A DNA stretch of 51,078 nucleotides from Bacteroidia bacterium (GCA_019695295.1 JAIBAH010000018.1:1-51078), one strand, 5' to 3'. Positions 25,201-33,508 are shown, numbered from the stretch's first letter. Made by a program: numbers and translations. The notes: a model not told the origin generated them from the letters alone.

Positions 25201-25362
25201 CCCCGTCATCCTGCCTATCAGGGCGCAGTGCTCACTACGCAGTACTATATGGAAACCGGCAGGGAAAAAGAAGCCATTCAGCTGGCGGATGAAATAGAAC
25301 AGCTCACCGGGGACGGAAGTGTGAAAACATTGCTTCAGCAAATGAAAATGCAACAGAAATAA
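22279..25362 (+). CDS. DUF2723 family membrane protein (O-mannosyltransferase-like, TMEM260 homologue)
   Basis: The 1027-residue protein has an N-terminal half of about 11-13 membrane helices beginning TGWIVFAVAFITYLF. It contains the DUF2723 signature APTASFWDCGEFIACSNEL (about residues 27-45) and HPPGAPLFLLLGR. The acidic pair in FWDCGEF is placed like the catalytic residues of GT-C enzymes (inference). The C-terminal half is soluble and helical, with TPR-like segments near the end (AAKEFEYLKEKAFG). The human family member TMEM260 is a protein O-mannosyltransferase, so a lipid-linked-sugar-dependent transfer to exported proteins is plausible. The start is ATG 22279; in-frame codons upstream to 22183 overlap the promoter. 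It has its own promoter and terminator. Confidence 0.85.
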   Translation: MNYQKLNNTTGWIVFAVAFITYLFTVAPTASFWDCGEFIACSNELEVTHPPGAPLFLLLGRIFSLFSFGDSSRVAYMINLISVIASAFTALFTCWTTTALAKRILDKTDIWGENTKNMAIMAAGAVAGLTCTFADSIWFNAVEAEVYALSGFFTAIVVWLMLKWSERADEPDNLRWIILIAYVMGLSIGVHLLNLLTIPALALIYFFRKYEPSWKGIGITMGISIVILAFIQYGIIQYTFSIAQAFELFFTGSATRSGVMRGGMGMAMGSGTLIFAMIILSLTVFLLWFSIKKQNKLLNVAVLSYIVIMMGFSSYTIIFIRSGSNPGIDMNNPENIMTFLSYMKREQYGDRPLFYGPMYNAQPVGIEKTGMRYTIQEGKKVYIEDEEKQKYEYESSGLVLFPRMYSEAPQHYSDRDYGYASFVKEKGDIRNIKDDRPTRGEDLSFFFSYQFVHMYMRYFMWNFVGRTADEQDFGWEDGLIINNHGFDDNKAHNHYFFIPFILGIMGMIWQFSNSKREAGIVGMLFFFTGIAIILYLNQTPLQPRERDYAYASSFQTFAIWVGLGVMFLMETFYKKLKEKSLYVSGALALCAPLIMGVQNWDDHSRKGRWVDVDFAYNLLNSCAKNAILFTAGDNDTFPLWYAQEVEGIRTDVRVVNLELLISDWYIDQMKRKANDSEPLPITMNRNDYQGEKFNYYDYSSRTFRFPVNKQALIDNKIVTPEEAVSLVDTLVWNYQAEGSKGNEYILRKDSVMINIIRNVAADNWKRPVYFSNTIPQESFHGLEPYTQMEGMTHRLLPLKIQPETPRDIYTEGAIHQEKMFESVTKTFRYRELNNPSVNFDDHIRNVIISNYRNTMHRLAVSYSENINKWNKEMLFVKAGATDTLMKLGRNPEVIMKENPGKISQTQAKLRELYAFSVKTIPYEVIKPNVNYLYMNAQMLYRADLNEEAAKEFEYLKEKAFGQLAGYKAQGMKIDPRHPAYQGAVLTTQYYMETGREKEAIQLADEIEQLTGDGSVKTLLQQMKMQQK

Positions 25363-25367
25363 TTGGC

Positions 25368-25407
25368 AAAACGGACTTTTTTCTCAGGAATTAAGTCCGT
25401 TTTTTTA
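25368..25407 (+). terminator. intrinsic terminator of the DUF2723 gene
   Basis: AAAACGGACTT (25368-25378) pairs with AAGTCCGTTTT (25393-25403), followed by T's to 25407. It is strong and only 6 nt after the stop codon. Confidence 0.92.
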
Positions 25408-25655
25408 TTTATAATATACCCTCCTCCCGGATTTTCAAACCCATGAGAGTTTCAAATATTGAGTAAAGGCTATCATAAATTTACCCTTATAATCCTTCTT
25501 TCGTGAAAAAAATCTTACTGAAAGAAAATCCAATAAAAAGACACCCTAAAAAAATAACCGATAATTTTTCAAAATAAAAATTTCTTTTTACCTTTGGTTA
25601 CAATTTCAACTAATGTGTCATTAATCCTTGTTTAACTTTCTAATAAAAAAAAATT

Positions 25656-26096
25656 ATGCAACATTTGCTTCCTCAGTATTATCAAATGGTAGAAGAATGC
25701 ATCGCGTCTATCGGAGTTGACCCTGCCATTACCAAAGGTGAAAAAGACGGACAATACAACCTTCAGAAAGGCTCTGCTCCGGTTTGGGTAGATGTGTTTT
25801 ACGACGCTCACAATCAGTGTAATTACATTCAGATTATGTCGCCTGTCGTTGAAGTACCTGCTTCCAATACTGTCGCTTTTTATGAAGATATTTTGAAAAC
25901 CAATCACAACCTTTTCGGAGTGGGTTTCACACAATTTAACAACTGGATTTATCTCAAGACAATCCGTGAGTGTGATAATCTGCAAAAAGAAGAAGTGATG
26001 GCGATGCTGAACCGCGTGGGAAATTATGCCGATCAGTATGATGACGAACTTAAAACGAAATATCACGCAAATTCTTTCAGAAAATCTGATATATAA
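25656..26096 (+). CDS. YbjN/CesT-chaperone-like protein
   Basis: The 146-residue acidic protein has the alpha-beta pattern of the YbjN and type III secretion chaperone-like fold. A helix at 1-20 is followed by a sheet (QYNLQKGSAPVWVDVFYD, NYIQIMSPVVEVP), a helix (SNTVAFYEDILKTNHNL), GVGFTQFNNWIYLKTIREC, and a final helix pair. Such proteins are thought to bind other proteins; a partner is not evident. It lies in a single-gene unit between terminators at 25368 and 26117. The family assignment is by pattern and moderately sure. Confidence 0.65.
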   Translation: MQHLLPQYYQMVEECIASIGVDPAITKGEKDGQYNLQKGSAPVWVDVFYDAHNQCNYIQIMSPVVEVPASNTVAFYEDILKTNHNLFGVGFTQFNNWIYLKTIRECDNLQKEEVMAMLNRVGNYADQYDDELKTKYHANSFRKSDI

Positions 26097-26116
26097 ACAA
26101 AGTCTGTCTGAAATAT

Positions 26117-26151
26117 AAAAGCCTTTTAGCTGAACTGCTGAAAGGCTTTTT
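26117..26151. terminator. terminator between convergent genes
   Basis: AAAAGCCTTTTAGC (26117-26130) pairs with GCTGAAAGGCTTTT (26137-26150), one mismatch in 14, with A's and T's on the two sides, so it can work in both directions. The convergent gene ends 5 nt further. Confidence 0.88.
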
Positions 26152-26155
26152 ACTT

Positions 26156-26848
26156 TTAAAAAGAATATCCTACCCCAAGCATTACCTGATGATTCAGCCG
26201 AAACCGGCGGATATACCAGATATGATACTGAAGTGCGGGTCCGTCCTTTCCAAATACAGGCTGAGCCAGAAGGTCTGTATATAAATAGGGCATTCGGTGT
26301 ACTACCATATAGCCTCTGTAGCCTATTTCACCGAATAATCCTTTGGGTTTAAAACCGAGTCTCCAGCCTCCGCCAAAATTCAGGTACTGCATTTTCCAAC
26401 GGTCTTTAGCGGTTGTACCGTCGGCATAGGTTACTTTTAGGGAAGGGTTTGCAGTACCTGCCCCGATTTCAGCATACGCATTCCGGCCGATAGTGCTCAT
26501 ATAAAACCGCCCTGAAGCCCCGAATCCCCAGTAAGCATACCTCCCGGAAGAGCGGGCATTCTGATCAGAGGAATCCCATTTTACCACTGTTTCCTGACGA
26601 AAAATATCCACCGAGCCTTGCCAGTGATTTTTACCATATCCGGCTTTTAGCATTCCTCCCGCAAAGCCGTTACTTTCATACACCCCATAAAGTGCAAAAT
26701 ATTTCGCAAATTCCGGTTTTGAATGCCAGAAAGCAGATACTTTTTTGACGGTGTCTTCCTCAGGATACCATGGATTCGACTGACTATACATTCCTGAAAA
26801 CAAACAAAAAATATTTAAAAAAAATATAAAAACTGGTTTTATCCTCAT
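26156..26848 (-). CDS. outer-membrane beta-barrel protein
   Basis: The 230-residue protein begins with a signal peptide (MRIKPVFIFFLNIFCLFSGMYSQ). It continues with alternating amphipathic strands rich in aromatic and glycine residues (YWGFGASGRFYMS, YLNFGGGWRLGFK, GEIGYRGYMVVHRM) and ends in phenylalanine (QVMLGVGYSF), as expected for an outer-membrane barrel recognised by BAM. Eight to ten strands seem possible. No specific family was recognised; function (channel, adhesin or structural) is open. It shares an overlapping divergent promoter region with the gene at 26939. Confidence 0.65.
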   Translation of the reverse strand: MRIKPVFIFFLNIFCLFSGMYSQSNPWYPEEDTVKKVSAFWHSKPEFAKYFALYGVYESNGFAGGMLKAGYGKNHWQGSVDIFRQETVVKWDSSDQNARSSGRYAYWGFGASGRFYMSTIGRNAYAEIGAGTANPSLKVTYADGTTAKDRWKMQYLNFGGGWRLGFKPKGLFGEIGYRGYMVVHRMPYLYTDLLAQPVFGKDGPALQYHIWYIRRFRLNHQVMLGVGYSF

Positions 26849-26856
26849 AAATTATC

Positions 26857-26875
26857 TATCTTTGGGGCAAAGTTA
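26857..26875. promoter_or_regulatory. overlapping divergent -7 boxes
   Basis: TATCTTTG (26857-26864, plus strand) and TAACTTTG (26875-26868, minus strand) are two perfect TAnnTTTG boxes facing outward, only 3 nt apart, so the site is nearly palindromic. The minus box lies 19 nt from the ATG of the barrel gene and the plus box 74 nt from the ATG of the gene at 26939. Polymerase binding at one should exclude the other (inference). Confidence 0.6.
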
Positions 26876-26938
26876 GGAAAAAACTGCTTACTGACAGGCA
26901 TTTTAAATCCATTTCGTTACACACTTTTTAAAAATAAA

Positions 26939-27439
26939 ATGAGATATCTTATAATAGTTATACCGGTAATTTTAATTGGAGTTTTTGCATTTACTGCTTT
27001 CTCGGGCTTGTGTTTTTCAACGGAGAAAAACCTCACTATAAAAGGCAAAGTCCTAATCACTCAGGACTACTGCGGCGGTGCAGCTCCTTCTCCTGAAGTA
27101 CTGCAATCCCTTAAAACCGAACAGGCGTATGCAAATCAGATTATTTGTATAAAGAAATGGAAAGAGGATTTCAGCGCTGAGCCCGTCCTTCAGGAAATCA
27201 CGACCAATGAAAACGGGGTTTTCTCGACTACACTGCCTATAGGGAAATACGCCCTTTTCATAAAGGAAAAAACCCAGGATTTCTCCAAAGGAATTATGGC
27301 AAAATTCGGGAATACTCCCAAATGCAAGACCTGGCAAAACACCCCTGACTTAACCCTGGAGGTGACCAAAAAATCCAAAAAACTTCAAACCTTCCGGTTT
27401 CACATTAAATGTAATCCCTGTCTCCCGCCAAGACCCTGA
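26939..27439 (+). CDS. hypothetical exported protein with a carboxypeptidase-regulatory-like domain
   Basis: The 166-residue protein starts with a strongly hydrophobic helix (about 3-24), a signal peptide or membrane anchor. The rest is a beta-rich domain: LTIKGKVLITQDYCGGAAPS (about 31-50), then TTNENGVFSTTLPIGKYALF (about 92-111), resembling a carboxypeptidase-regulatory or transthyretin-like fold in which a varied loop holds CGGAAP. Cysteines at C63-type (IICIKKW), CKTW and the C-terminal KCNPC may form disulfides. No function is known to me. It is convergent with the gene ending at 27457, 17 nt away. Confidence 0.55.
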   Translation: MRYLIIVIPVILIGVFAFTAFSGLCFSTEKNLTIKGKVLITQDYCGGAAPSPEVLQSLKTEQAYANQIICIKKWKEDFSAEPVLQEITTNENGVFSTTLPIGKYALFIKEKTQDFSKGIMAKFGNTPKCKTWQNTPDLTLEVTKKSKKLQTFRFHIKCNPCLPPRP

Positions 27440-27456
27440 TTCTGCTGAAATAATGT

Positions 27457-28320
27457 CTAACGGTAGTAATTCCATTTGCAGGAATAAAAGTTGTTTTGTC
27501 CCATTGCTTTCAGGCAATATATACCGGGCGTAATTCCGCTTAACGGGAAGGAAACGGCCCTTCCGGGATAAACCACAGTACTAAATAAACTCCGCCCTCC
27601 CATATCGGTTAATTCCAGCTTAATAACCTCCTGAGTAGCCAGAGAAAAAAATTCGGGGGTTGCCTGCCAGAAAAAGGGAAGATTCTGAGGCATGGAAACC
27701 AACGTATTTCCAGTATGTATAGCAACTACTGCATCTACTTCTGCGGCTATTTTTTCAGGAGTCTGAAGCCGGGTGGCATCCTGTAGTTTAACATACCGGG
27801 CTGAAGGCAATCCGACATCATCCAGATTAAATCCATCTCCTCCGCTTTGCGTTATATCCTGATAGTTAGTACTGCCACCGCCGTTTGTCGGTGTCCGGCC
27901 CGCCATTCCCTCCCCGGTTACCGAGTCACAGGGAAATGCATACCAGTTGATTCCGTCCATACTTACCGAAACCATAAGCCACTCATCAAAAATCAGGCCC
28001 TCTGCATATTCAAACGCATTCTCAAAAACCGTAAAATCCGCTCCCGCTCCGTTTACAATGTCCTGTTCAAACGACAGGACAATCCATCCGTTTCTGCCTA
28101 AAGAAAGCACCTCCGAAGGAGCCGAAGCCGGAACCGTATTACTTACCGCAGGGTTTACCGGTCCCAGAACGTTGGACGGAAAATCAGGACTACTTTGTCC
28201 CAGTGTTTGTCCGTTTCCAAAATGATACTCTACCACTGAGGAAGCCCAGGGATTTTGTGCTTTAAGAAAACAGGAAAGTGAAATGAGAATAAAAATTAGG
28301 AATAAATACCTGTTGTTCAT
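27457..28320 (-). CDS. secreted cell-surface protein with probable T9SS signal
   Basis: The 287-residue protein has a signal peptide (MNNRYLFLIFILISLSCFLKAQ). A conserved surface-protein domain (about 40-200) contains LSLGRNGWIVLSFEQDIVNG, GADFTVFENAF and SVSMDGINWYAFPCD; I have seen the ADFTVFEN pattern in secreted proteins of several phyla. The last about 70 residues (VIKLELTDMGGRSLF...GITPGIYCLKAMG) fit a type A T9SS sorting domain but lack the usual PNP start. It is probably displayed on or released from the cell surface; ligand unknown. A -7 box lies 71 nt upstream of the start. Confidence 0.68.
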   Translation of the reverse strand: MNNRYLFLIFILISLSCFLKAQNPWASSVVEYHFGNGQTLGQSSPDFPSNVLGPVNPAVSNTVPASAPSEVLSLGRNGWIVLSFEQDIVNGAGADFTVFENAFEYAEGLIFDEWLMVSVSMDGINWYAFPCDSVTGEGMAGRTPTNGGGSTNYQDITQSGGDGFNLDDVGLPSARYVKLQDATRLQTPEKIAAEVDAVVAIHTGNTLVSMPQNLPFFWQATPEFFSLATQEVIKLELTDMGGRSLFSTVVYPGRAVSFPLSGITPGIYCLKAMGQNNFYSCKWNYYR

Positions 28321-28390
28321 TTTGTTTAACCTTTTAAAGAAAATACGTAAAAAGCATTAAACATTAATACGCATTTCGTATATTACACCG

Positions 28391-28398
28391 CAAAGGTA
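28391..28398 (-). promoter_or_regulatory. -7 box (TACCTTTG) of the secreted-protein gene
   Basis: CAAAGGTA on the plus strand is TACCTTTG on the minus strand, a perfect TAnnTTTG, 71 nt upstream of the ATG at 28320. A matching -33 box is not clear. Confidence 0.45.
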
Positions 28399-28481
28399 TT
28401 ATTATTTTCTGAACTTACAGGATAATTCTCCGGAAAGTTAATTTATTTTATCCCATTCTGCGAAAAAGTGCTATTGTGTTT

Positions 28482-29399
28482 TTACCAGAATTTAGGGAAA
28501 AATCTTCCGGTTTTTTTCAGATATTCTTTATAGCCCGGATATTTTTCTGCGGTGATTTTTTCACTGAAGTCAGAACTCCCCTGAAACAGCAGCAACAAAA
28601 GTACTGCACCTGCAAGGGAAGCGTTCAGCCATCTTCCTGTAGCAGCCACGCTGAAAAGATAAAATGCAAGCCAGATGGCCTGCTCCATTGCATAATTGGG
28701 GTGTCTTACGATTCCCCACAAGCCTCTTGTACAGAAACCTTTGGAGTATTCTTCCCCAGGGGGTTCATTGTTATTTTTGCGGCGGTACTTCTCCGTTTGA
28801 AAATCATACTGTTGCTGATCGGCAATCGTTTCGGTAACCACAAAAAGGATAAATAAGCCTGCGGCAATATAATCCAGTGCATTAAGGGGTGTTCCTTTCC
28901 CATGCCAGGCCATGACTGCCGGCAGGGTAAACAACAAAATCAGCCCCTGCTGATAAAGGGAGATAAAAAACAAATTGAATGCGGCCCAGGCCAACCTTCC
29001 GTTCAGAAGAGGCATTTTTCTTAATACAGACCAGCGGTAATCTTCCTCTCCTTCCCAGGGAATCCAGCTGTACCCTCCCCTTCTCCAGAAATTAAACGTA
29101 AGCCTGATTCCCCAGATTGTAGCAAGTATCGCCATAAGGGTCATCCGGGTGTCCCATCCTCCGGCATACGCAAAATACCATGTGTAAATGACAGGCATAA
29201 TACTCCATAATTTATCTACCTGACTACAATTACGGGTAATTTCGCTCACGACAAAGCAAAGAGAGGCAACCCCAAGCATGAGATAAAACATAGAAAAAAG
29301 CATCTCTTTCTGGGTTTCATGCAAAGGCTCATCCCAGTAATAACCCACGAGCGGCAAGGCAATTACTGCGAAAATCAATAAAATTATGGTTTTCAGCAT
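28482..29399 (-). CDS. DUF1295 family membrane protein (steroid 5-alpha-reductase-like)
   Basis: The 305-residue protein has about seven hydrophobic helices and the DUF1295 hallmarks: SQVDKLWSIMPVIYTWYFA, WGIRLTFNFWRRGGYSW, ADQQQYDFQTEKY and the C-terminal GLWGIVRHPNYAMEQAIWLAFY. The family shares the fold of 5-alpha-reductases and isoprenylcysteine methyltransferases, integral-membrane enzymes that reduce or methylate lipids with NADPH or SAM. The substrate here is unknown. Its length agrees with the family. It is divergent from the permease gene at 29618 and appears monocistronic. Confidence 0.85.
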   Translation of the reverse strand: MLKTIILLIFAVIALPLVGYYWDEPLHETQKEMLFSMFYLMLGVASLCFVVSEITRNCSQVDKLWSIMPVIYTWYFAYAGGWDTRMTLMAILATIWGIRLTFNFWRRGGYSWIPWEGEEDYRWSVLRKMPLLNGRLAWAAFNLFFISLYQQGLILLFTLPAVMAWHGKGTPLNALDYIAAGLFILFVVTETIADQQQYDFQTEKYRRKNNNEPPGEEYSKGFCTRGLWGIVRHPNYAMEQAIWLAFYLFSVAATGRWLNASLAGAVLLLLLFQGSSDFSEKITAEKYPGYKEYLKKTGRFFPKFW

Positions 29400-29582
29400 A
29401 GACTAAACTTGTTTAATATTTTTACAGCGAGCATTAACGGATTTTTTTCTAACGAAAATATAGAATACAAATTAATTACTTTTTTCTTTAAAAACAAAAA
29501 AATCATACCATTTGCAGAGACCTGAGTTAAGAATTCCCTGTTGTTTTTTCCTGAAAAAAAGAGTTTTTTAAAGAGAATGTAA

Positions 29583-29590
29583 TATCTTTG
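29583..29590 (+). promoter_or_regulatory. -7 box (TATCTTTG) of the MacB-like permease gene
   Basis: A perfect TAnnTTTG lies 28 nt before the ATG. The -33 region is only T-rich (TTTTTT at 29564-29569) with shorter spacing. Confidence 0.5.
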
Positions 29591-29617
29591 CTGCGGTTTC
29601 TACCAATAACTAAAAAA

Positions 29618-30850
29618 ATGTTCAATATAATTGCTCAGGCTTTTGAGGCAGTCCGTACCAATTTTTTGAGGGCAAGCGTAACGATGTTTATCATTGCGTT
29701 GGGCATCACTTCTCTTGTTGGGGTACTCACTTCAATTGATGGAGTAAAATACTGGATGGCAAACAGTTTTTCTTCTTTGGGAACCAATACTTTTCGTATC
29801 CTGGACTATGCTTCGGGAGTCAGAATGGGAGGAGGTGGAAGAAACCGCAAAAAATCATACCCTAATATCACCTATACTCAGGCGGATGAATTTAAGGACA
29901 GATTTGGGGATAAAGCAATTGTATGCCTTACCGGTACCGGAAATTTTGCCGCAGCAGTAAAGTTTGAAAATGAAGCAACCAATCCCAATATTCAGATTAT
30001 CGGGACGGATGAAAATTATCTGAAAGTCTATAAATATACTATCGGCGAAGGCCGGAATTTTTCGGAAGAGGAGCTACTTTCCGGAGACAAGGTAATTATC
30101 ATTGGACATGACCTGAAAAACAGGCTTTATCCGAACCGTTCTCCTTTGGGTACCCGAATCAATGCCGACAATCATATTTATAAAGTAGTGGGTGTAATGG
30201 CAGAAATGGGTACAAGCGGAAGCGCCGGGGGAGATAAAATCTGTCTGATTCCTTTACAAACTATGCGGTCTGACTTCCCGGATGATGATCGCTCCTTTTC
30301 GATTAATGTGTATGTGGACAATCCTGTTCAGATGCCTTTTGTAATGGAAGAGGCCAAGGGGCTTTTCAGGCTGATACGGAAACTACCGATTCAGGACCCT
30401 GAAAATTTTGAGGTAATGAAGAGTGATCAGTTTGTGGAGGAACTTATGAGCAACTTACAGATTCTGACTTTATCGGCCACATTAATTGCGATTATTACCC
30501 TTTTTGGCGCTTCTATTGCCTTGCTGAATGTAATGCTTGTCTCCGTCACTGACCGAACCAAGGAAATCGGAATCAGAAAAGCCCTTGGCGCAACTAAGTC
30601 AGATATCCTGTTCCAGTTTTTGACTGAAGCCATCCTGATCTGTCAGATTGGAGGAGTAATTGGTATTTTTCTGGGTATAGCGGCGGGCAATGTTGTCAGT
30701 ACAATCATAATGAAATCCAATTTTGTGATTCCGTGGAACTGGATTGGGCTGGGTCTGATTCTCTGTTTTATCGTAGGAGTAATCTCCGGTATTTATCCGG
30801 CCTGGAAAGCAGCAAGAGTAGATCCGATTGAGTCTTTAAGACATGAATAA
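29618..30850 (+). CDS. MacB-like ABC transporter permease (FtsX family)
   Basis: The 410-residue protein has an N-terminal helix ([20 protein letters not shown], about 15-35) and a MacB periplasmic core domain (about 36-265) with a glycine-rich stretch [11 protein letters not shown]. Three C-terminal helices follow, with the coupling segment [20 protein letters not shown] and the family ending [12 protein letters not shown]. Such permeases act with a MacB/LolD-type ATPase in export of peptides, lipoproteins or toxins, or in signalling across the envelope; no ATPase is adjacent. ATG 29618 is preferred over an in-frame TTG at 29588 that lies within the -7 box. The next gene converges 39 nt away. 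Confidence 0.87.
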   Translation: MFNIIAQAFEAVRTNFLRASVTMFIIALGITSLVGVLTSIDGVKYWMANSFSSLGTNTFRILDYASGVRMGGGGRNRKKSYPNITYTQADEFKDRFGDKAIVCLTGTGNFAAAVKFENEATNPNIQIIGTDENYLKVYKYTIGEGRNFSEEELLSGDKVIIIGHDLKNRLYPNRSPLGTRINADNHIYKVVGVMAEMGTSGSAGGDKICLIPLQTMRSDFPDDDRSFSINVYVDNPVQMPFVMEEAKGLFRLIRKLPIQDPENFEVMKSDQFVEELMSNLQILTLSATLIAIITLFGASIALLNVMLVSVTDRTKEIGIRKALGATKSDILFQFLTEAILICQIGGVIGIFLGIAAGNVVSTIIMKSNFVIPWNWIGLGLILCFIVGVISGIYPAWKAARVDPIESLRHE

Positions 30851-30889
30851 TCCTGATAATCAACCATAAGCGGCATTTCCACCTCTTTT

Positions 30890-31144
30890 TTATATCGCAT
30901 TCATTCCCTTTGCAGTTATCATATACTGCTGCTCCCTCATCTGGTCGGAGTCAAAGATAAAAGTAGCACGGTAATCGCCCTTTTGGGTATCAAACATCAT
31001 TACCTGAACCCATCTTTTATCAATCATTATTTTTAACTCATCGGCAATAATGGCGGGCTTCTCCCCTACTTCTTCCTCTATCGCTTCAAAAGTCTCAGGA
31101 TAAGTGAGCACAGAAAGGATTTTTCGCTGCAAAACGGTAGTCAT
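30890..31144 (-). CDS. conserved hypothetical small protein, possible winged-helix
   Basis: The 84-residue soluble protein is predicted alpha-alpha-alpha-beta-beta. It begins with a helix (QRKILSVLTYPETFEAIEEE), continues with PAIIADELKIMIDKRW and ends with two strands carrying polar turns (VQVMMFDTQKGDYRATFIF). This order fits a winged helix-turn-helix, but with an acidic surface, so DNA binding is uncertain. I believe similar short proteins occur in other Bacteroidota. It is convergent with the permease gene, and its promoter region is shared with the plus-strand gene at 31418. Confidence 0.55.
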   Translation of the reverse strand: MTTVLQRKILSVLTYPETFEAIEEEVGEKPAIIADELKIMIDKRWVQVMMFDTQKGDYRATFIFDSDQMREQQYMITAKGMNAI

Positions 31145-31224
31145 AGATTCTGATTTTTATGAAAATAATTACAAAACTATGAAATTTTATCCTTTCACCC
31201 TCCAATTCTTAAAGATTAAGTCCG

Positions 31225-31232
31225 TATATTTG
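31225..31232 (+). promoter_or_regulatory. -7 box (TATATTTG) of the BatA-type protein gene
   Basis: A perfect TAnnTTTG lies 186 nt upstream of the ATG at 31418, implying a leader of about 180 nt. The leader contains a small inverted repeat (CCGTACTATTACGG at about 31260-31273). Confidence 0.45.
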
Positions 31233-31417
31233 CACGTTTTTAAACCCTTTCAGTTTAATCCCGTACTATTACGGTTCATTCCGGAATATAAAATCATCGC
31301 TTTATTCTTCGGAATACAACGCAAATCAAAGGGAAGCAAAGTCTGAAAGTATTACAAAAAATCCGGAAATGATTCCTTTGTAATAAATATTACATTATTG
31401 TAACTAACAGTATTTCA

Positions 31418-33508
31418 ATGAGTTTTCTAAATCCGTCTATACTATGGGGTCTTCTGGCATTAGCTGTGCCAATTATAATCCACTTTTTTAACCTGCAACG
31501 CCCCCGTCAGATTCTGTTCAGTAATGTGGCTTTTGTAAAGGAAGTCCAAAAAAATGTAGTCCGGAAAATAAAACTCCGTCAGTGGCTGCTTTTACTGGCA
31601 AGGTGTATTGCAGTGGCAGCGGCAGTATTGGCTTTTGCTCACCCGGTCTGGGTTTCCAAACAAAGTAAAATGCTCAAAGGCAACCGCTCTGTTGCCATTA
31701 TTGTGGACAACTCTTCAAGTATGACCGCCGGAAATGAAAAAGGAGCCTACCTTCAGCAGGCTGTTTCTCTTTCCAAAAGCATCATTAATACTTACACCCA
31801 GCAGGATGAATTTCTGTTGCTGACCACCGGAAACCTGAGAATGAATTCCAATTTTTCGGAAAAAGAACAAACCCTCGAAGAATTGCAAAAAATCAGTATT
31901 CAGCAGAAAATCTGTTCTGAAAATACCATTCTGAATGGGCTGGAAAAAATCTTCAGCCGCTCCAATAATATCATCAAAGAGGTCTATTTTCTGAGTGATT
32001 TTCAAGAATCTACCGTACTGGCTGATACTCAGCAACTCAAACTGAATCTGGATTCGGCTACGCTCGTAAAATTTATTCCGCTGGCTACCCGGGAGCAAAA
32101 CAATCTTTATCTTACTTCCCATAAGCTTAACTCTCAGATTATTGAAAAAAACAAGCCGGTACAACTTACTTTTACCGTTGTAAATGACGGAGAGAAGGAA
32201 GCAAAAGACCTTGGAATCAGAGTCAATGTGTCGGATAAAGTCGTGGCAATCGCTACACAAACGGTTTCCCCAAAATCCAGTCAGGAGGTTGCTCTCACTT
32301 TTACACCCACCGAAAGCGGCTGGCAGTCTGGATATATCGAAATTGAGGACAACCCGATTGTGTTTGACAATCAACGGTACTTTTCGTTTTTTGTTCCGGA
32401 CAAAGAGCCTGTTTTAGTCGTTGAAGGAATGCGTTCACAGGGTGTACATATACTGTATCAGGATTTATTCACTCAGTTCACACCTTCTTTTATCTCCGAC
32501 AAAGCGATTTCAGGCGTACAGTTAAGTGATTACAAATCCATTATTCTCACTGGTATTTCCGATGTAAGTTCGGGATTATCCGAAAAGCTGAGGACTTATC
32601 TTCAGGAAGGCGGCGGAGTAATGCTTTTCCCGGGAGACAACACCAACCTTACCAACATGAATGCTTTTCTTGAAGGTATCGGAGTAGGGAAATTCGGGGA
32701 ACTGGTCAGTAGCCAATCCGGAAATAAAGCGTCACAGGCTGATTTACAACATCCTGTTTTTGATGGCGTATTTGCACAAAATCAGAAAAACAGAACGCTG
32801 GATGCCCCGATGATTTTCCGGTATTATCCGCTAAGCCTTAATAACGGAACGATTCAGTCCAGAATTCTCAGCCTTGAAAATCAAAATCCGGTGCTCGTTC
32901 AAAGCAAAATCGGAAAAGGAACGCTGATGCTCTGGACTACTTTCCCCGGAGACGCATGGACAGACTTACACGTAAAAACACTTTTCACCCCAATTATGTA
33001 CCGGGCTACGCAGATGATTAGCCGTACAACCGGAGGCTCAGCCAATCAGGAACTGGGGAAATATGAACCCTTGGCAGTACGCACTCCCAAGCAGGACATG
33101 ATTAAGCTAAAAGGTGTTACGAATCTGGAGTATATTCCGGAACAATACGTACAGAATGATGTAACCGTCCTTAATTTTGAAAAACTCGATATGAAGGAAG
33201 GAAATTACAAAATTATACAGGGTGAGACCGAACTGGACCGGATATCTTTTAATATTTCTGATACTGAATCCAGACTTTCCTTTACTGATAAAGACGCACT
33301 CGAAACCTCGCTGGAGAAAAAAGGACTGAGTCAGGTGCAGGTTCTCAGCCCTGAACCTTCTGCTATTACGAGAACGATTCAGGTCGAAAAAGAGGGAACT
33401 CCTTTATGGAAATGGTTTGTAATCATGGCTTTGATAGCGTTGATTGCTGAAGTTATTATCCTCAGGTTCCGGGACGGTTCCTGGACCAAAAAGAAAGAAA
33501 CTACTTGA
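31418..33508 (+). CDS. BatA-domain and VWA-like membrane protein
   Basis: The 696-residue protein has the N-terminal double-transmembrane BatA region (PF07584): FLNPSILWGLLALAVPIIIHFFNLQRPR-type start and a second helix near residues 56-80. A von Willebrand A-like domain follows with a MIDAS-type D-x-S-x-S motif (SVAIIVDNSSSM, about 90-101). Next come Ig-like and glutamine-amidotransferase-like segments (GVQLSDYKSIILTGI...EGGGVMLFPGD) and a C-terminal helix (WKWFVIMALIALIAEVIIL). Such proteins belong to the Bat (aerotolerance) group and are presumed to work with MoxR ATPases in envelope processes. Here moxR is 14 kb away. Confidence 0.82.
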   Translation: MSFLNPSILWGLLALAVPIIIHFFNLQRPRQILFSNVAFVKEVQKNVVRKIKLRQWLLLLARCIAVAAAVLAFAHPVWVSKQSKMLKGNRSVAIIVDNSSSMTAGNEKGAYLQQAVSLSKSIINTYTQQDEFLLLTTGNLRMNSNFSEKEQTLEELQKISIQQKICSENTILNGLEKIFSRSNNIIKEVYFLSDFQESTVLADTQQLKLNLDSATLVKFIPLATREQNNLYLTSHKLNSQIIEKNKPVQLTFTVVNDGEKEAKDLGIRVNVSDKVVAIATQTVSPKSSQEVALTFTPTESGWQSGYIEIEDNPIVFDNQRYFSFFVPDKEPVLVVEGMRSQGVHILYQDLFTQFTPSFISDKAISGVQLSDYKSIILTGISDVSSGLSEKLRTYLQEGGGVMLFPGDNTNLTNMNAFLEGIGVGKFGELVSSQSGNKASQADLQHPVFDGVFAQNQKNRTLDAPMIFRYYPLSLNNGTIQSRILSLENQNPVLVQSKIGKGTLMLWTTFPGDAWTDLHVKTLFTPIMYRATQMISRTTGGSANQELGKYEPLAVRTPKQDMIKLKGVTNLEYIPEQYVQNDVTVLNFEKLDMKEGNYKIIQGETELDRISFNISDTESRLSFTDKDALETSLEKKGLSQVQVLSPEPSAITRTIQVEKEGTPLWKWFVIMALIALIAEVIILRFRDGSWTKKKETT

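Noticed and set aside
28482-29399. isoprenylcysteine methyltransferase (ICMT)
   Set aside because: The C-terminal RHPNY motif is shared, but the N-terminal segments and length match DUF1295 better.
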